Source of the DNA: Lewinellaceae bacterium
Lineage (GTDB): Bacteria; Bacteroidota; Bacteroidia; Chitinophagales; Saprospiraceae
Direction of reading: 5' to 3'
Assembly: GCA_016710765.1 (NCBI GenBank)
Contig: JADJUJ010000001.1
Span: forward strand, 558,001-622,000
Length of the DNA stretch: 64,000 nt
Below the pieces are notes generated by a model that was not told the DNA's origin, did not search any database, and saw nothing but the letters and a program-made list of their open reading frames with translations. The first letter of the stretch is position 1; the number at the start of each line of letters is the position of its first letter. Shown in pieces: positions 51,044-58,534 of this stretch. Position numbers and translations under genes: made by a program.

Positions 51044-51051
51044 CAAATATA
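51044..51051 (-). promoter_or_regulatory. -7 element (TATATTTG) of the precursor gene
   Basis: On the minus strand TATATTTG is the best-form Bacteroidota -7 element. It lies 43 nt upstream of ATG 51001. No clear -33 TTG at standard spacing, which may indicate activator dependence. Confidence 0.6.
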
Positions 51052-51197
51052 ATCACCTTTCATCAGCCACGCTTGAACAGTTTTTTTGAAAAGTCAGGTT
51101 TCTGAGCACCTAAAATAGGGTGTTTAAGGCCATTGGGAGAATAATAAATTATGTGATTAAGGGCCTGAATGGTACCAGCAGGGATATAAACATGCGC

Positions 51198-51659
51198 TTA
51201 CAGGTTTGCAAATACCAGCTCCGGTTCGAACCCTGCGCGAATAAGGTAGGCTGCTGTTTTTTGTTTTGCATTTGGGTCGTCAGCCAATTGTTGTTTTTTA
51301 TGCCCCAGCAAGGTCTGCAGGGTTTGGAGGTAGGCTTTTTCGTCAATTTCAGCCAAAGCCTGCGCAATTATGAGCTCGGATATACCATGCTGTCTGAGTC
51401 GGAGTCGGATTCGAACGCGCCCCCAGTGGTTTACCCGAAATTTTCCACCCGCAAAAGCTGTTGCGAACCGTGTGGCATCGATAAAGCCGTCGGATTCCAG
51501 CACCGCGTACATTTGGTCTGCCAGATCAGATTTGGCACCCAGCAGGGCCAGTTTGCGCTGAACCTCCATTGGGCTGCGCTCCTGGTAGGCGCAATAATGC
51601 TCGATTTTGACTAGAATTTCATCGGGCGTTAGGTCCTTTTCGGGGCGTTTGCGAAACAT
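51198..51659 (-). CDS. recX: RecX-family regulator of RecA
   Basis: The 153-residue protein shows RecX three-helix repeats: ILVKIEHYCAYQERSPMEVQRKL, DGFIDATRFATAFAGGKF and HWGRVRIRLRLRQHGIS, then IAQALAEID. RecX binds and limits RecA filaments. recA is not in the window. ATG 51659 overlaps the TGA of apaG by one base (TGATG), indicating translational coupling; an earlier TTG is not needed. Confidence 0.9.
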   Translation of the reverse strand: MFRKRPEKDLTPDEILVKIEHYCAYQERSPMEVQRKLALLGAKSDLADQMYAVLESDGFIDATRFATAFAGGKFRVNHWGRVRIRLRLRQHGISELIIAQALAEIDEKAYLQTLQTLLGHKKQQLADDPNAKQKTAAYLIRAGFEPELVFANL

Positions 51660-52045
51660 CAATTCATTTTAAACGGAACCACCATCTTAAATTCCGGAAT
51701 TACCACATCAAATTCCGTCTCGTTGTCAAGTCGCATCATGAGATAGGTGCCCGACATTCTTCCCATTTCAGTAATTAAATTACAATAGGAGGAGTAACTG
51801 TGTACGGTTCCGGGTTCTAAAATGGGTTGTTGGCCTATGATGCCATCTCCATCCACTTCACGCAGCATACCATTGGAGTCCCAGATGTTCCAGTGCCGGC
51901 GCAGGAGTTGTACCGTAAATGGGCTACCATTTTCAATCGTGATATGGTACCCAAACAAAAATTTTTCAGCACGGGCGTTGGAGTGACCGGGTAAAAACTG
52001 TGTTTCAACTCTTACGGTAATGCCGTTGGTGGTGCAAATTTCCAT
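51659..52045 (-). CDS. apaG: ApaG (CorD) domain protein
   Basis: The 128-residue FN3-like beta-sandwich protein has ITVRVETQFLPGHSN, FLFGYHITIENGSPFTVQLLRRHWNIWDSNG and the conserved GDGIIGQQPILEPGTVHSYSSYCNL, with the GxGVxGxxP loop near residue 64. ApaG binds pyrophosphate-type ligands in structures; its bacterial role is not settled. It is co-transcribed with recX (one-base overlap), an association that may be general in this lineage or local. Confidence 0.93.
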   Translation of the reverse strand: MEICTTNGITVRVETQFLPGHSNARAEKFLFGYHITIENGSPFTVQLLRRHWNIWDSNGMLREVDGDGIIGQQPILEPGTVHSYSSYCNLITEMGRMSGTYLMMRLDNETEFDVVIPEFKMVVPFKMN

Positions 52046-52131
52046 GCGTTGACAGGGTGGTCTGATAATAGACTAGAATTCCGCTGCAGCAAAATTGTTC
52101 ATTTTTTTGCGGTATTCCTGAAATTTAACAC

Positions 52132-52165
52132 AAAAAAGCCGAGACCAGACTTTTCCGGCTCGGCT
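52132..52165 (-). terminator. Terminator of the ECF sigma operon
   Basis: AGCCGAG (52137-52143) and CTCGGCT (52159-52165) pair. The minus-strand T6 tail is the A-run at 52132-52137. It lies about 90 nt after the stop of the lipoprotein gene. Confidence 0.75.
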
Positions 52166-52253
52166 CCTGTACTCAATTACTAAACACGGGTATTTTCTTT
52201 ATGGAGGTGTCGCGGCTCCGGAAGCGGTTCCATTTGGATGCACGCGGAACGGG

Positions 52254-53228
52254 TCAAAGTCCTTTTATAAACTGAATAATTTCAGCCTCACTCATCCCCA
52301 GGGGATCTATTTTAACAACAGCATTGGACCCGATTTCGGTTTGGGCGCTGCCGAGCAGAAATTTATCCCCTAATTTAGACAAGGAAACCAATTGTACAGT
52401 GTAACCGATGGGGGCGCCATCCAGACAAAACTCGCCAAATTTGGTCCCCATGGGAAGTACAAAAACGGAGCGGTTGTTTTTTAATACCACAAAAACCTGG
52501 CTGTTCTCATTGTCGAAACCTGGTGGCAATACAACACAAAATTCTGTAGTCGGATTTTGAATGATGGCTGCGGCATTGAGCCAGCCCAAGGTTTTGGTAA
52601 TCAGTTCGTAGCCTGTTTGGGTAGTGCCAGCAACAGCAGGCCATTCCGCCCAGTACACGGAGGCATCCTGAGGGCTTTCTTTCCAGCCTGCCAGGCTGTC
52701 GGCCGACATTTCGCCCAGCCAAAGATTGAGGTTAGGCTTGAGTTCAACAGAAGGTACCTGTACTTTTAGAAAACGGTCGTCCAGTATTTGAAGCGATTTT
52801 TGGCCGCAAAAAACGTTGACCTGTACGATGGCCACACTTTCCATGGGGCGTTCATTGAGCGTGCGCGTGGGTAGGCCCCGTGCCAAAATGTCGCCCTTTT
52901 GGAAAACCTCCGTTACTTCTACCCGGATATCGGGACAGGTGCTGAAGGGGACGATGGCGCCAGATTCATCTGAAAACAGATGGTCGGTATCCGTAAGCGA
53001 AACCCGAACTCCTCCGGGGGTAATCAGAATGGTATCCTGTACCTGATTCGCCAGCGTAAAAACGGTATGGGTGCTGGGATTGGGCACCTGTGCAAGTGTC
53101 TGCTGCAGTTCATCAACCGACGCTGAATAGGGCCGGAAGATGGTTTCATCTTGCCGGCAACCGAGCGTGCTGAACAGCAGGCTGAGCAGCAATGCGTAGA
53201 GGGCAATATGTTTGGATCTTATGATCAT
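52254..53228 (-). CDS. Lipoprotein of unknown function, last gene of the ECF operon
   Basis: The 324-residue protein has a clear lipobox (LFSTLGC, Cys24). The mature part is beta-rich, with SADSLAGWKESPQDASVYWAEWP-type strands and two internal similar segments, and ends in a helix. A FN3/Ig-like or OmpA-partner shape is possible, but no family is recognised. It follows the beta-barrel/anchor protein by 86 nt on the same strand and is probably controlled by the same ECF sigma factor. An envelope role is inferred. Confidence 0.7.
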   Translation of the reverse strand: MIIRSKHIALYALLLSLLFSTLGCRQDETIFRPYSASVDELQQTLAQVPNPSTHTVFTLANQVQDTILITPGGVRVSLTDTDHLFSDESGAIVPFSTCPDIRVEVTEVFQKGDILARGLPTRTLNERPMESVAIVQVNVFCGQKSLQILDDRFLKVQVPSVELKPNLNLWLGEMSADSLAGWKESPQDASVYWAEWPAVAGTTQTGYELITKTLGWLNAAAIIQNPTTEFCVVLPPGFDNENSQVFVVLKNNRSVFVLPMGTKFGEFCLDGAPIGYTVQLVSLSKLGDKFLLGSAQTEIGSNAVVKIDPLGMSEAEIIQFIKGL

Positions 53229-53314
53229 TGTCGTTTACTTACTTTAGTTTGGCAGGGCATTGGAATAGATACGAGATCGGTGCATCGTGCTGCCTGTGGT
53301 TGAAATTTTAACAA

Positions 53315-54616
53315 TTAGTCGAGAATTTTAGTCAATCCGAACTGGATTCCGCCAAAGCCCATTCGTTGCTGAAGAGGGTAGGCATCCACCGTGACCGATT
53401 TCAGTACATGACGGTAATAGGGTTCGGCGAATACACGCACCCGCGGACTTACGTGCCAAAACCACTGAACGCTTCCCATGAGGCTGGCGCCAAGTTGGGG
53501 GCGAAACACCTCAAGGTTGCCGGTGTTGGGTGAAAAACTTTGTACCGTCCCATCAGGCGCCAGCATGTTGCCCTGTTTCCAGAACAACAGGTTCAGAGAA
53601 GCGCCGCCCTGTACACTAAAACCGGTACGGCCGCTACGCCACTCTACACCGGCTTGAAGCGGAATGTCGAGCATGCCAAAGCGATTGTATATTTTCTGGT
53701 AATTTTCTCCGTAATCGATGCTGATGGTATCGGTAAAGGTTTGCCACACGCCATTGATCAATTCCTGTCGCACTTTGATGTTGATTTCAACATATTGCGG
53801 ATCGGCGTGTTCAAAAACCTGTGTGAGTTGGGTATAATGCAGGCCGCTGCGCAACAACACATGGCGGTTGAGTAAAAGGGAGGCGCGAACCCCACCGTTG
53901 AAAGCAATGGCAGTATGTTCGGATGATTGTCGCTGACTGATGTAGCTGCTGTATTCGGGATCGGCGGTTGATACGCGCTGGTTCAATATACTGGGTCCGA
54001 GGTAGGCATCAACCAGCCAAACATTGGGGTGCTCTTCAAAATCGTAGCAGCTCTTGTCTTTTTTCTTTTTGGGCAGATGATAGGCTTTAACCGGAGGGCG
54101 GGGCGGGATGATCTGGTTGTGGGAAAGAAGGGTTGGTGCTTGCTCCGGCAGCATGGAAATGGCGGGAGCCTTGTTGCCAGCCTTTGCTATGCTGGATGGC
54201 GTGTTGTTTTTCTGTCCGGGTTGGGCAATATTTTCCTTGACAGCAGTAGCGACAGCTGTTTTATGTAGAGATGAATGCTTATTCGTTTTAGGTAAAATAG
54301 GGATGTTTGCTGTTTCGAAGGAGGATGCGGTTTCCGTTGCTGCAATGGCAGTGGGCTGGATATTGTGTTGTGCCACTACCGGCGCCAGCTCGGTTGCTGG
54401 CGTAGCGGCTGCAGGACTTGTTCCCTGGTTCAGGTAAAAAGCAGTAGCGGCGGTGCTGATCAGTCCGAGACCGGCGAAGCACCACCACAGGATAAAGCGG
54501 CGGCGTTTGCGGCGCAGCGCAGCTTCTACGCCCGGCCAAACGAAGGCTGGCGGGGCGGTTTCGGCGTGGTAGAGCCGTTGTCGGAAAAGATCGTCGAGTT
54601 GATCCGGTTGATTCAT
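53315..54616 (-). CDS. Inner-membrane-anchored protein with C-terminal outer-membrane barrel-like domain
   Basis: The 433-residue protein starts at ATG 54616 (MNQPDQLDDLFRQRLYHAET), 7 nt after the sigma-factor stop; the open frame continues upstream only as overlap. A 40-residue cytosolic segment like an anti-sigma region is followed by one membrane helix (41-62), a Pro/Ala/Thr-rich linker (63-175) and a domain of amphipathic strands (about 176-433; GPSILNQRV, GVRASLLLNRHVLLRSGLHYTQL, GFGGIQFGLTKIL) like the OMP_b-brl family. It is probably the anti-sigma/signalling partner of the ECF factor, perhaps spanning both membranes. Confidence 0.8.
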   Translation of the reverse strand: MNQPDQLDDLFRQRLYHAETAPPAFVWPGVEAALRRKRRRFILWWCFAGLGLISTAATAFYLNQGTSPAAATPATELAPVVAQHNIQPTAIAATETASSFETANIPILPKTNKHSSLHKTAVATAVKENIAQPGQKNNTPSSIAKAGNKAPAISMLPEQAPTLLSHNQIIPPRPPVKAYHLPKKKKDKSCYDFEEHPNVWLVDAYLGPSILNQRVSTADPEYSSYISQRQSSEHTAIAFNGGVRASLLLNRHVLLRSGLHYTQLTQVFEHADPQYVEINIKVRQELINGVWQTFTDTISIDYGENYQKIYNRFGMLDIPLQAGVEWRSGRTGFSVQGGASLNLLFWKQGNMLAPDGTVQSFSPNTGNLEVFRPQLGASLMGSVQWFWHVSPRVRVFAEPYYRHVLKSVTVDAYPLQQRMGFGGIQFGLTKILD

Positions 54617-54623
54617 GATGCGA

Positions 54624-55157
54624 TTAACATATTTTATGAATGGCTTCCACTTGTTCGGCCAGCCAGCGGCGGGCTTTGGTGAGTTGGGAGCGCGATGTAC
54701 TTTCCTGGATGCCGAGCATTTTGGCCACTTCGGCATGGGCATAACCCTCGATGGCCACGAGGTTGAACACCACCCGGTATCCTTCTGGCAGCCGGCTGAT
54801 GAGTTGCAGCAGTTCGGCTTCGGAGAGCAGGGCCACGGCATCGGCTTCGACGGGCGATTCTGGGAGCCGCTCATGACCGCTGGATTCGAGATCGTAGCGC
54901 TGCCGCTGGTAGTTGCGGATGGCGGTATTGACCATGATGCGGCGGATCCAACCCTCAAAAGAGCCCTGGAAACCGAACTGGTCGAGTTTGGTGAACACCT
55001 TCACGAATCCTTCCTGCAGGATATCGGCTGCATCGGAGGGGTTGCGGGCATAGCGCAGGCATACGGCGTACATTTTGCCGGCAAACTGCTCGTACAATTG
55101 TCGCTGGCACTGCGCGGACCCGCGCAGACAGCCCCGGATAAGTTCTTGTTCGCTCAA
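54624..55157 (-). CDS. ECF-type RNA polymerase sigma factor
   Basis: The 177-residue protein has sigma region 2 (CLRYARNPSDAADILQEGFVKVF, then FEGWIRRIMVNTAIRNYQR) and region 4 (LPEGYRVVFNLVAIEGYAHAEVAKMLGIQESTSRSQLTKARRWL). It directs transcription of a small regulon, commonly envelope genes. No ATG fits; the start is a TTG at 55157 (MSEQELIRGC, family-typical), or sequence upstream is wrong. It is the first gene of an operon with the membrane-anchored barrel protein and a lipoprotein. Confidence 0.92.
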   Translation of the reverse strand: MSEQELIRGCLRGSAQCQRQLYEQFAGKMYAVCLRYARNPSDAADILQEGFVKVFTKLDQFGFQGSFEGWIRRIMVNTAIRNYQRQRYDLESSGHERLPESPVEADAVALLSEAELLQLISRLPEGYRVVFNLVAIEGYAHAEVAKMLGIQESTSRSQLTKARRWLAEQVEAIHKIC

Positions 55158-55330
55158 AAGCGGATTAGGCGTTGCGGTTGGGTGGCAATAGAATGCTTGA
55201 TCGTTTTGGGACCATCCCCGAAGGTACGGGATTTATAGATACAGCGAAAGGGGGGAGTGCTGCCTGAACCGGGAATTTTGGCTTTGGCTATTGGTCTTTT
55301 GGACAGGTCGCAAGGCTTCCTAAAGGGCAT

Positions 55331-55367
55331 AAAAAAAACTGCAGCCGCACCTTACGGCCGGCTGCAG
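55331..55367 (-). terminator. Strong minus-strand terminator with no obvious gene upstream
   Basis: CTGCAGCCG (55339-55347) and CGGCTGCAG (55359-55367) form a perfect 9-bp stem with an 11-nt loop. The minus-strand T8 tail is the A-run at 55331-55338. Confidence 0.9.
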
Positions 55368-55539
55368 GGGGAAATGCGAGCAGTGTTGGGGTACAACAGC
55401 CGCACGAACCGCAGAAATCACAGGTAGGTTGGGTTGCCCTTGTTCCGAGTTAAGGGACAGTTGGATCCGACGTTTCGGACCCGCGTTGGGTGGGTTATAC
55501 TTCTGACGGTTTTTCTTGGGGTTGTTTGCTTTAATAATA
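55368..55539 (-). ncRNA. Orphan ~200-nt transcription unit (sRNA or small-peptide gene)
   Basis: This segment lies between a predicted promoter (55540-55571) and the terminator at 55331-55367. It has no ATG-started reading frame of useful length. One frame without ATG runs KANNPKKNRQKYNPPNAGPK..RRIQLSLNSEQG and stays open into the terminator; another carries a Cys-rich run (CDFCGSCGCC). It could be a small RNA, a peptide gene with an unusual start, or a gene broken by sequence errors. The upstream part 55158-55330 contains the leader of the sigma gene and nothing else recognised. Confidence 0.4.
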
Positions 55540-55571
55540 CAAAGATGCTTGCAGTGGAGGGGCTGAAACAA
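55540..55571 (-). promoter_or_regulatory. Promoter of the orphan unit
   Basis: On the minus strand TTG (55569-55571) is followed after 21 nt by CATCTTTG (55540-55547), one mismatch from TAnnTTTG. Transcription would begin near 55533. Confidence 0.5.
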
Positions 55572-55671
55572 CTACGTTTTTGGAATGCTTTCCGGGTGTA
55601 TAAGATCATGAGTAAACCCAGAGAGTTTTTGGGCTAACAATCTAATCAGTGATAAGTGAGGGGCTCAGCCT

Positions 55672-55707
55672 AAAAAAAACGCCCCTTGGTATTGCAATCA
55701 AGGGGCG
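55672..55707 (-). terminator. Terminator of the FN3/T9SS gene
   Basis: CGCCCCTTG (55680-55688) and CAAGGGGCG (55699-55707) form a perfect 9-bp stem. The minus-strand T8 tail is the A-run at 55672-55679. Confidence 0.9.
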
Positions 55708-55729
55708 GTGTATCACAGGAAGCGTTGTG

Positions 55730-56871
55730 TTATTCCGTTTTTACAAGGGTTCGGGTTTGTACGCCCGTCGCCGATTTAAACTGCAGGAAGTATATTCCAG
55801 GTGGTAGTTCATTGGTTTCGATTGTTTGGGTGTGTGAGCCTGAGGGTAATAACTCATTAGGAGCCCATACTTTCACCACTTGACCCGTAGCATTGGCAAC
55901 TTGAATGGCAACATGACCGTCTTCTTCAAGTGTATAATCAACCTGTATTTGCTGTGTAAAGGGATTTGGTGCGATAGAAAGGGTTGGTGGTGCGATGGTG
56001 ATGGATCGGTCGGAGGGTTGGGTGAGGTGGGGGGGGGGAGGAATTTTATATTCCGGGCAACAATTGCAAGTACCAGTGAAGGCAGAACATTTTTGGACAA
56101 TCATTTGTGTATGGAAATAGATTCTGACTTTCAATTGCCCATTCAAAATTTCCGGACCTAAAACTGTAAGAACAGGACTTAGATCAGAGCTTTTATAAAA
56201 TTTTACATTTGCGGCACTTGCACCTTGGTTATTATAACTAGGATTTCTTATAACGTTTTGATAATCAAGTTGAAAGAATTCTAGGTTCAAATTACAATCT
56301 GCCCATAATGTAAACTCTGTTAATATATTTGTATTGTTAACAGGAGGAATTCTTGCTTTTAAGCGGACAACCTCAAAGTTCGGTCCATTCCCATCTGGAT
56401 CAAGAATAATAGTCAATGAGTTTCCTTTATTAATAAGTAGTGACTCTTGATATTGCTGGCAACATTTTCTAGTACTAAATCAATGATAATTGTGGGTGTT
56501 GAAAATGAATTACTTATAGAATCACCAAATGGGCCTCCGGGATAGCAAAATGTACCAGAAACATATGCTATATATTCATGACCATCTGTAAGACCAGAAT
56601 ATAGATATGATAAGCCAGGTGTAAATGCAGAAGGTAGATTTGTTTGGGTTGTCACATCATACATATCTACTTTGAAGGTTACTGACCCACCCGGGGGATT
56701 ATAATATCCCCAATCAAGATAAGCACTTGTTGTAGTTATATTTGAAACATTCAGATAACTTACAGGCGGAGCCTCACAAGGTGGCAATTGCGAAGCAAGG
56801 CTCTTAGTAATGTTAATATTAGCAAGGAGAGGAAGCACCAACAACACTAATATGTGTATTTTATTTTTCAT
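55730..56871 (-). pseudogene. FN3-domain T9SS-exported protein, frameshifted
   Basis: Two frames make one protein of about 380 residues: MKNKIHILVLLVLPLLA (signal, ATG 56871), an FN3 domain (PPVSYLNVSNITTTSAYLDWGYY), then after a shift near 56450 QQYQESLLINKGNSLTIILDPDG, a CNCCPEY motif, a proline run and a type A T9SS sorting domain (LSIAPNPF...LPPGIYFLQF). One extra A in the A4 run where the first frame reads LVLEN would restore LVLEKCCQQYQ. The downstream frame has no ATG, only TTG, so it is not an independent gene. A G10 tract at 56029-56038 lies between the domains. It is divergent from the helical gene at 56981. Confidence 0.75.
56029..56038. repeat. G10 homopolymer inside the T9SS gene
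   Basis: Ten consecutive G on the + strand encode consecutive prolines on the minus strand, just upstream of the sorting domain. Slippage here would remove the export signal. Confidence 0.9.
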
Positions 56872-56920
56872 ATGTAACTGGTTTGCGTGGTGCAATATTG
56901 AAAATATTAATTAAAGATTT

Positions 56921-56960
56921 TTCCTACGTTTTTTTCCTGTTTTCCAAAAGTTCCTACATT
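56921..56960. repeat. 30-nt-spaced direct repeats in a divergent promoter region
   Basis: TTCCTACGTT (56921-56930) and TTCCTACATT (56951-56960) are exactly 30 nt apart, with a partial TTCCTG near 56935. Spacing of about three helical turns suggests a regulator binding one DNA face between the FN3/T9SS gene and the helical gene. Confidence 0.45.
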
Positions 56961-56980
56961 GACATCCAAAATTTCAGCTT

Positions 56981-58204
56981 ATGCTACACCGAAAACTGTT
57001 GGAAATTTTGAGCCGCTTGTCAGACGTTGAGATAAAACGACTTCGATTGTTTCTTCTTTCACCCTATTATAGCGGAGAAGCAGGAAATAAAAACATACTT
57101 AAGTTCTATGATGAAATCATTAAATACAATGGTTCGATTGATCATCCTCATCTAGCGAAAAAAATTGTTTGCAAAAAGCTCTTTCCAAGATATAAATATA
57201 TTGAAAATAGTAAGGGGCCCCTCGATAACTTAAGCTCCTCCTTGTATAGTTTAGTTAAGAATTTCATAGCTGTGCAGGAATATGAAAATAACAACTTAGA
57301 ACTAAATTCCTTAATTGCATTATCGAAATTTTATCGAAAACACAGCCTAGAAGAAAGGTTTTTTCAAACAATAAAGTCAACAAATGAAATACAAAATAAA
57401 AAGTATAATAAGAGACGGGGTTTATTATTATAACCAATTTAAGATTGAAGAAGAACTTTTCAACTATTACAGCCTACACAACACGTTTGAAGATGATGCA
57501 AATGTTATTTCAGTAATAAAGAATCTAGACATTTTTTTTAGTATTTGGAGGCTAGAATATGCATGTTTTGAGAAGTTTCAAAGTAGATTTTCTGATGTTA
57601 ATATTTCTGATAAAATTTCAATGGCTGATTCGGTTATTGATTTTATTGAAAAAAGCGGCAACGATTTATCTGTTCCAATTTTAAAATTATATCGAGTCTG
57701 ATTATCTTAATTAATGACCCGTTAAACAATGAAATTTTAGATGACTTCATTAATGCATTACAAAAAAATAAAGATTCTATTTCAGATGAAAAGCTAAAAG
57801 ATATTATGGCTCTTAACCGAGCAATTTACAATAGTCGATATTATTTAAAAAGCGACTTAATGAACTAAAAATCCTTAGAGAATGTGTTGTACAAGTCCTT
57901 TGAAAATCCCAACTTCAGCCTTTTGGCTGACATAACGGTCATAAAGGTGTATTACGAAACCCACGATGACCTTTTAGAATATCGCATCAAATCAACTGAC
58001 CAAAAAGTGCGTCGAACGAAACTATCTGCCCTTGCCAAATCGCGCTACTACAATTTCCTTAAAAAACTCGACAAGATCATCAAATACCGCTTTCCAAAAG
58101 TTGAGAAAAAGCTGGTACAGCTGCAGGAAGAAATCCGCACCATGCCCGACCTGCACGAGCGAGATTGGCTCCTCGAAAAGGTCACCCAAGCCCTGGACGC
58201 TTAG
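56981..58204 (+). pseudogene. Helical protein related in layout to the 49257 gene, multiply frameshifted
   Basis: Starting at ATG 56981 (MLHRKLLEILSRLSDVEIKR), coding potential continues through changes of frame near 57400 (KKYNKR to DGVYYYNQFK) and near 57690 (LKLY to SLIILINDPLNNEI). It meets an in-frame TAA at 57866-57868, then runs on to 58204 (SFENPNFSLLADITVIKVYYE...). The assembled protein is helical and Lys-rich. GC is low (25-32 % in counted lines) up to about 57.9 kb, then rises in the last 300 nt. The N-terminus (LSDVEIKRLRLFLLSPYY) matches the layout of LTPAEKRYFRLYS in the 49257 protein. Decayed gene or poor sequence. Confidence 0.65.
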
Positions 58205-58534
58205 CCCCCTCTACTCCGTCTTCACCCACACATAGTGCCGGTCCGCTTTCCACACGCCCCCTTCAATATTGAAGGAGTGGGAGCCGATTTTCTTTGTCTA
58301 GGGCGAGTATTGGGGCATGGCTCAGGCAGGACGAGATGAAAAAGGTTCTCATGGTCGTATTGTTTTGGTGCAACAATGGACACCCAAGATAAGTGTTTTG
58401 GACAAATGCATAGCCCCTCATTGGCTTTCCTATACCTCCTGGTCGCGGCCGTTTGCCGAAAAACCGGCACAGCATCCAATTGCTTCGTATTTTTACCCGC
58501 TTGCAAGTTGCAAACAAGTTTTAAACCCTACGCG
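58205..58534. other. Gap before the DPP4-type gene with a possible minus-strand gene remnant
   Basis: A minus-strand frame from 58297 to a TAG at 58211-58213 encodes 28 residues with good coding character (GSHSFNIEGGVWKADRHYVW) but has a stop immediately upstream and no start. It may be the last piece of a deleted gene. The remainder is the upstream region of the peptidase gene, where no exact TAnnTTTG element was found. Confidence 0.35.

Noticed and set aside
55730..56416. Separate gene starting at 56416 with a 4-nt overlap to the gene before it
   Set aside because: The start would be TTG, it lacks a signal peptide although it has a T9SS tail, and the frame continues upstream; it is the second half of a frameshifted gene.
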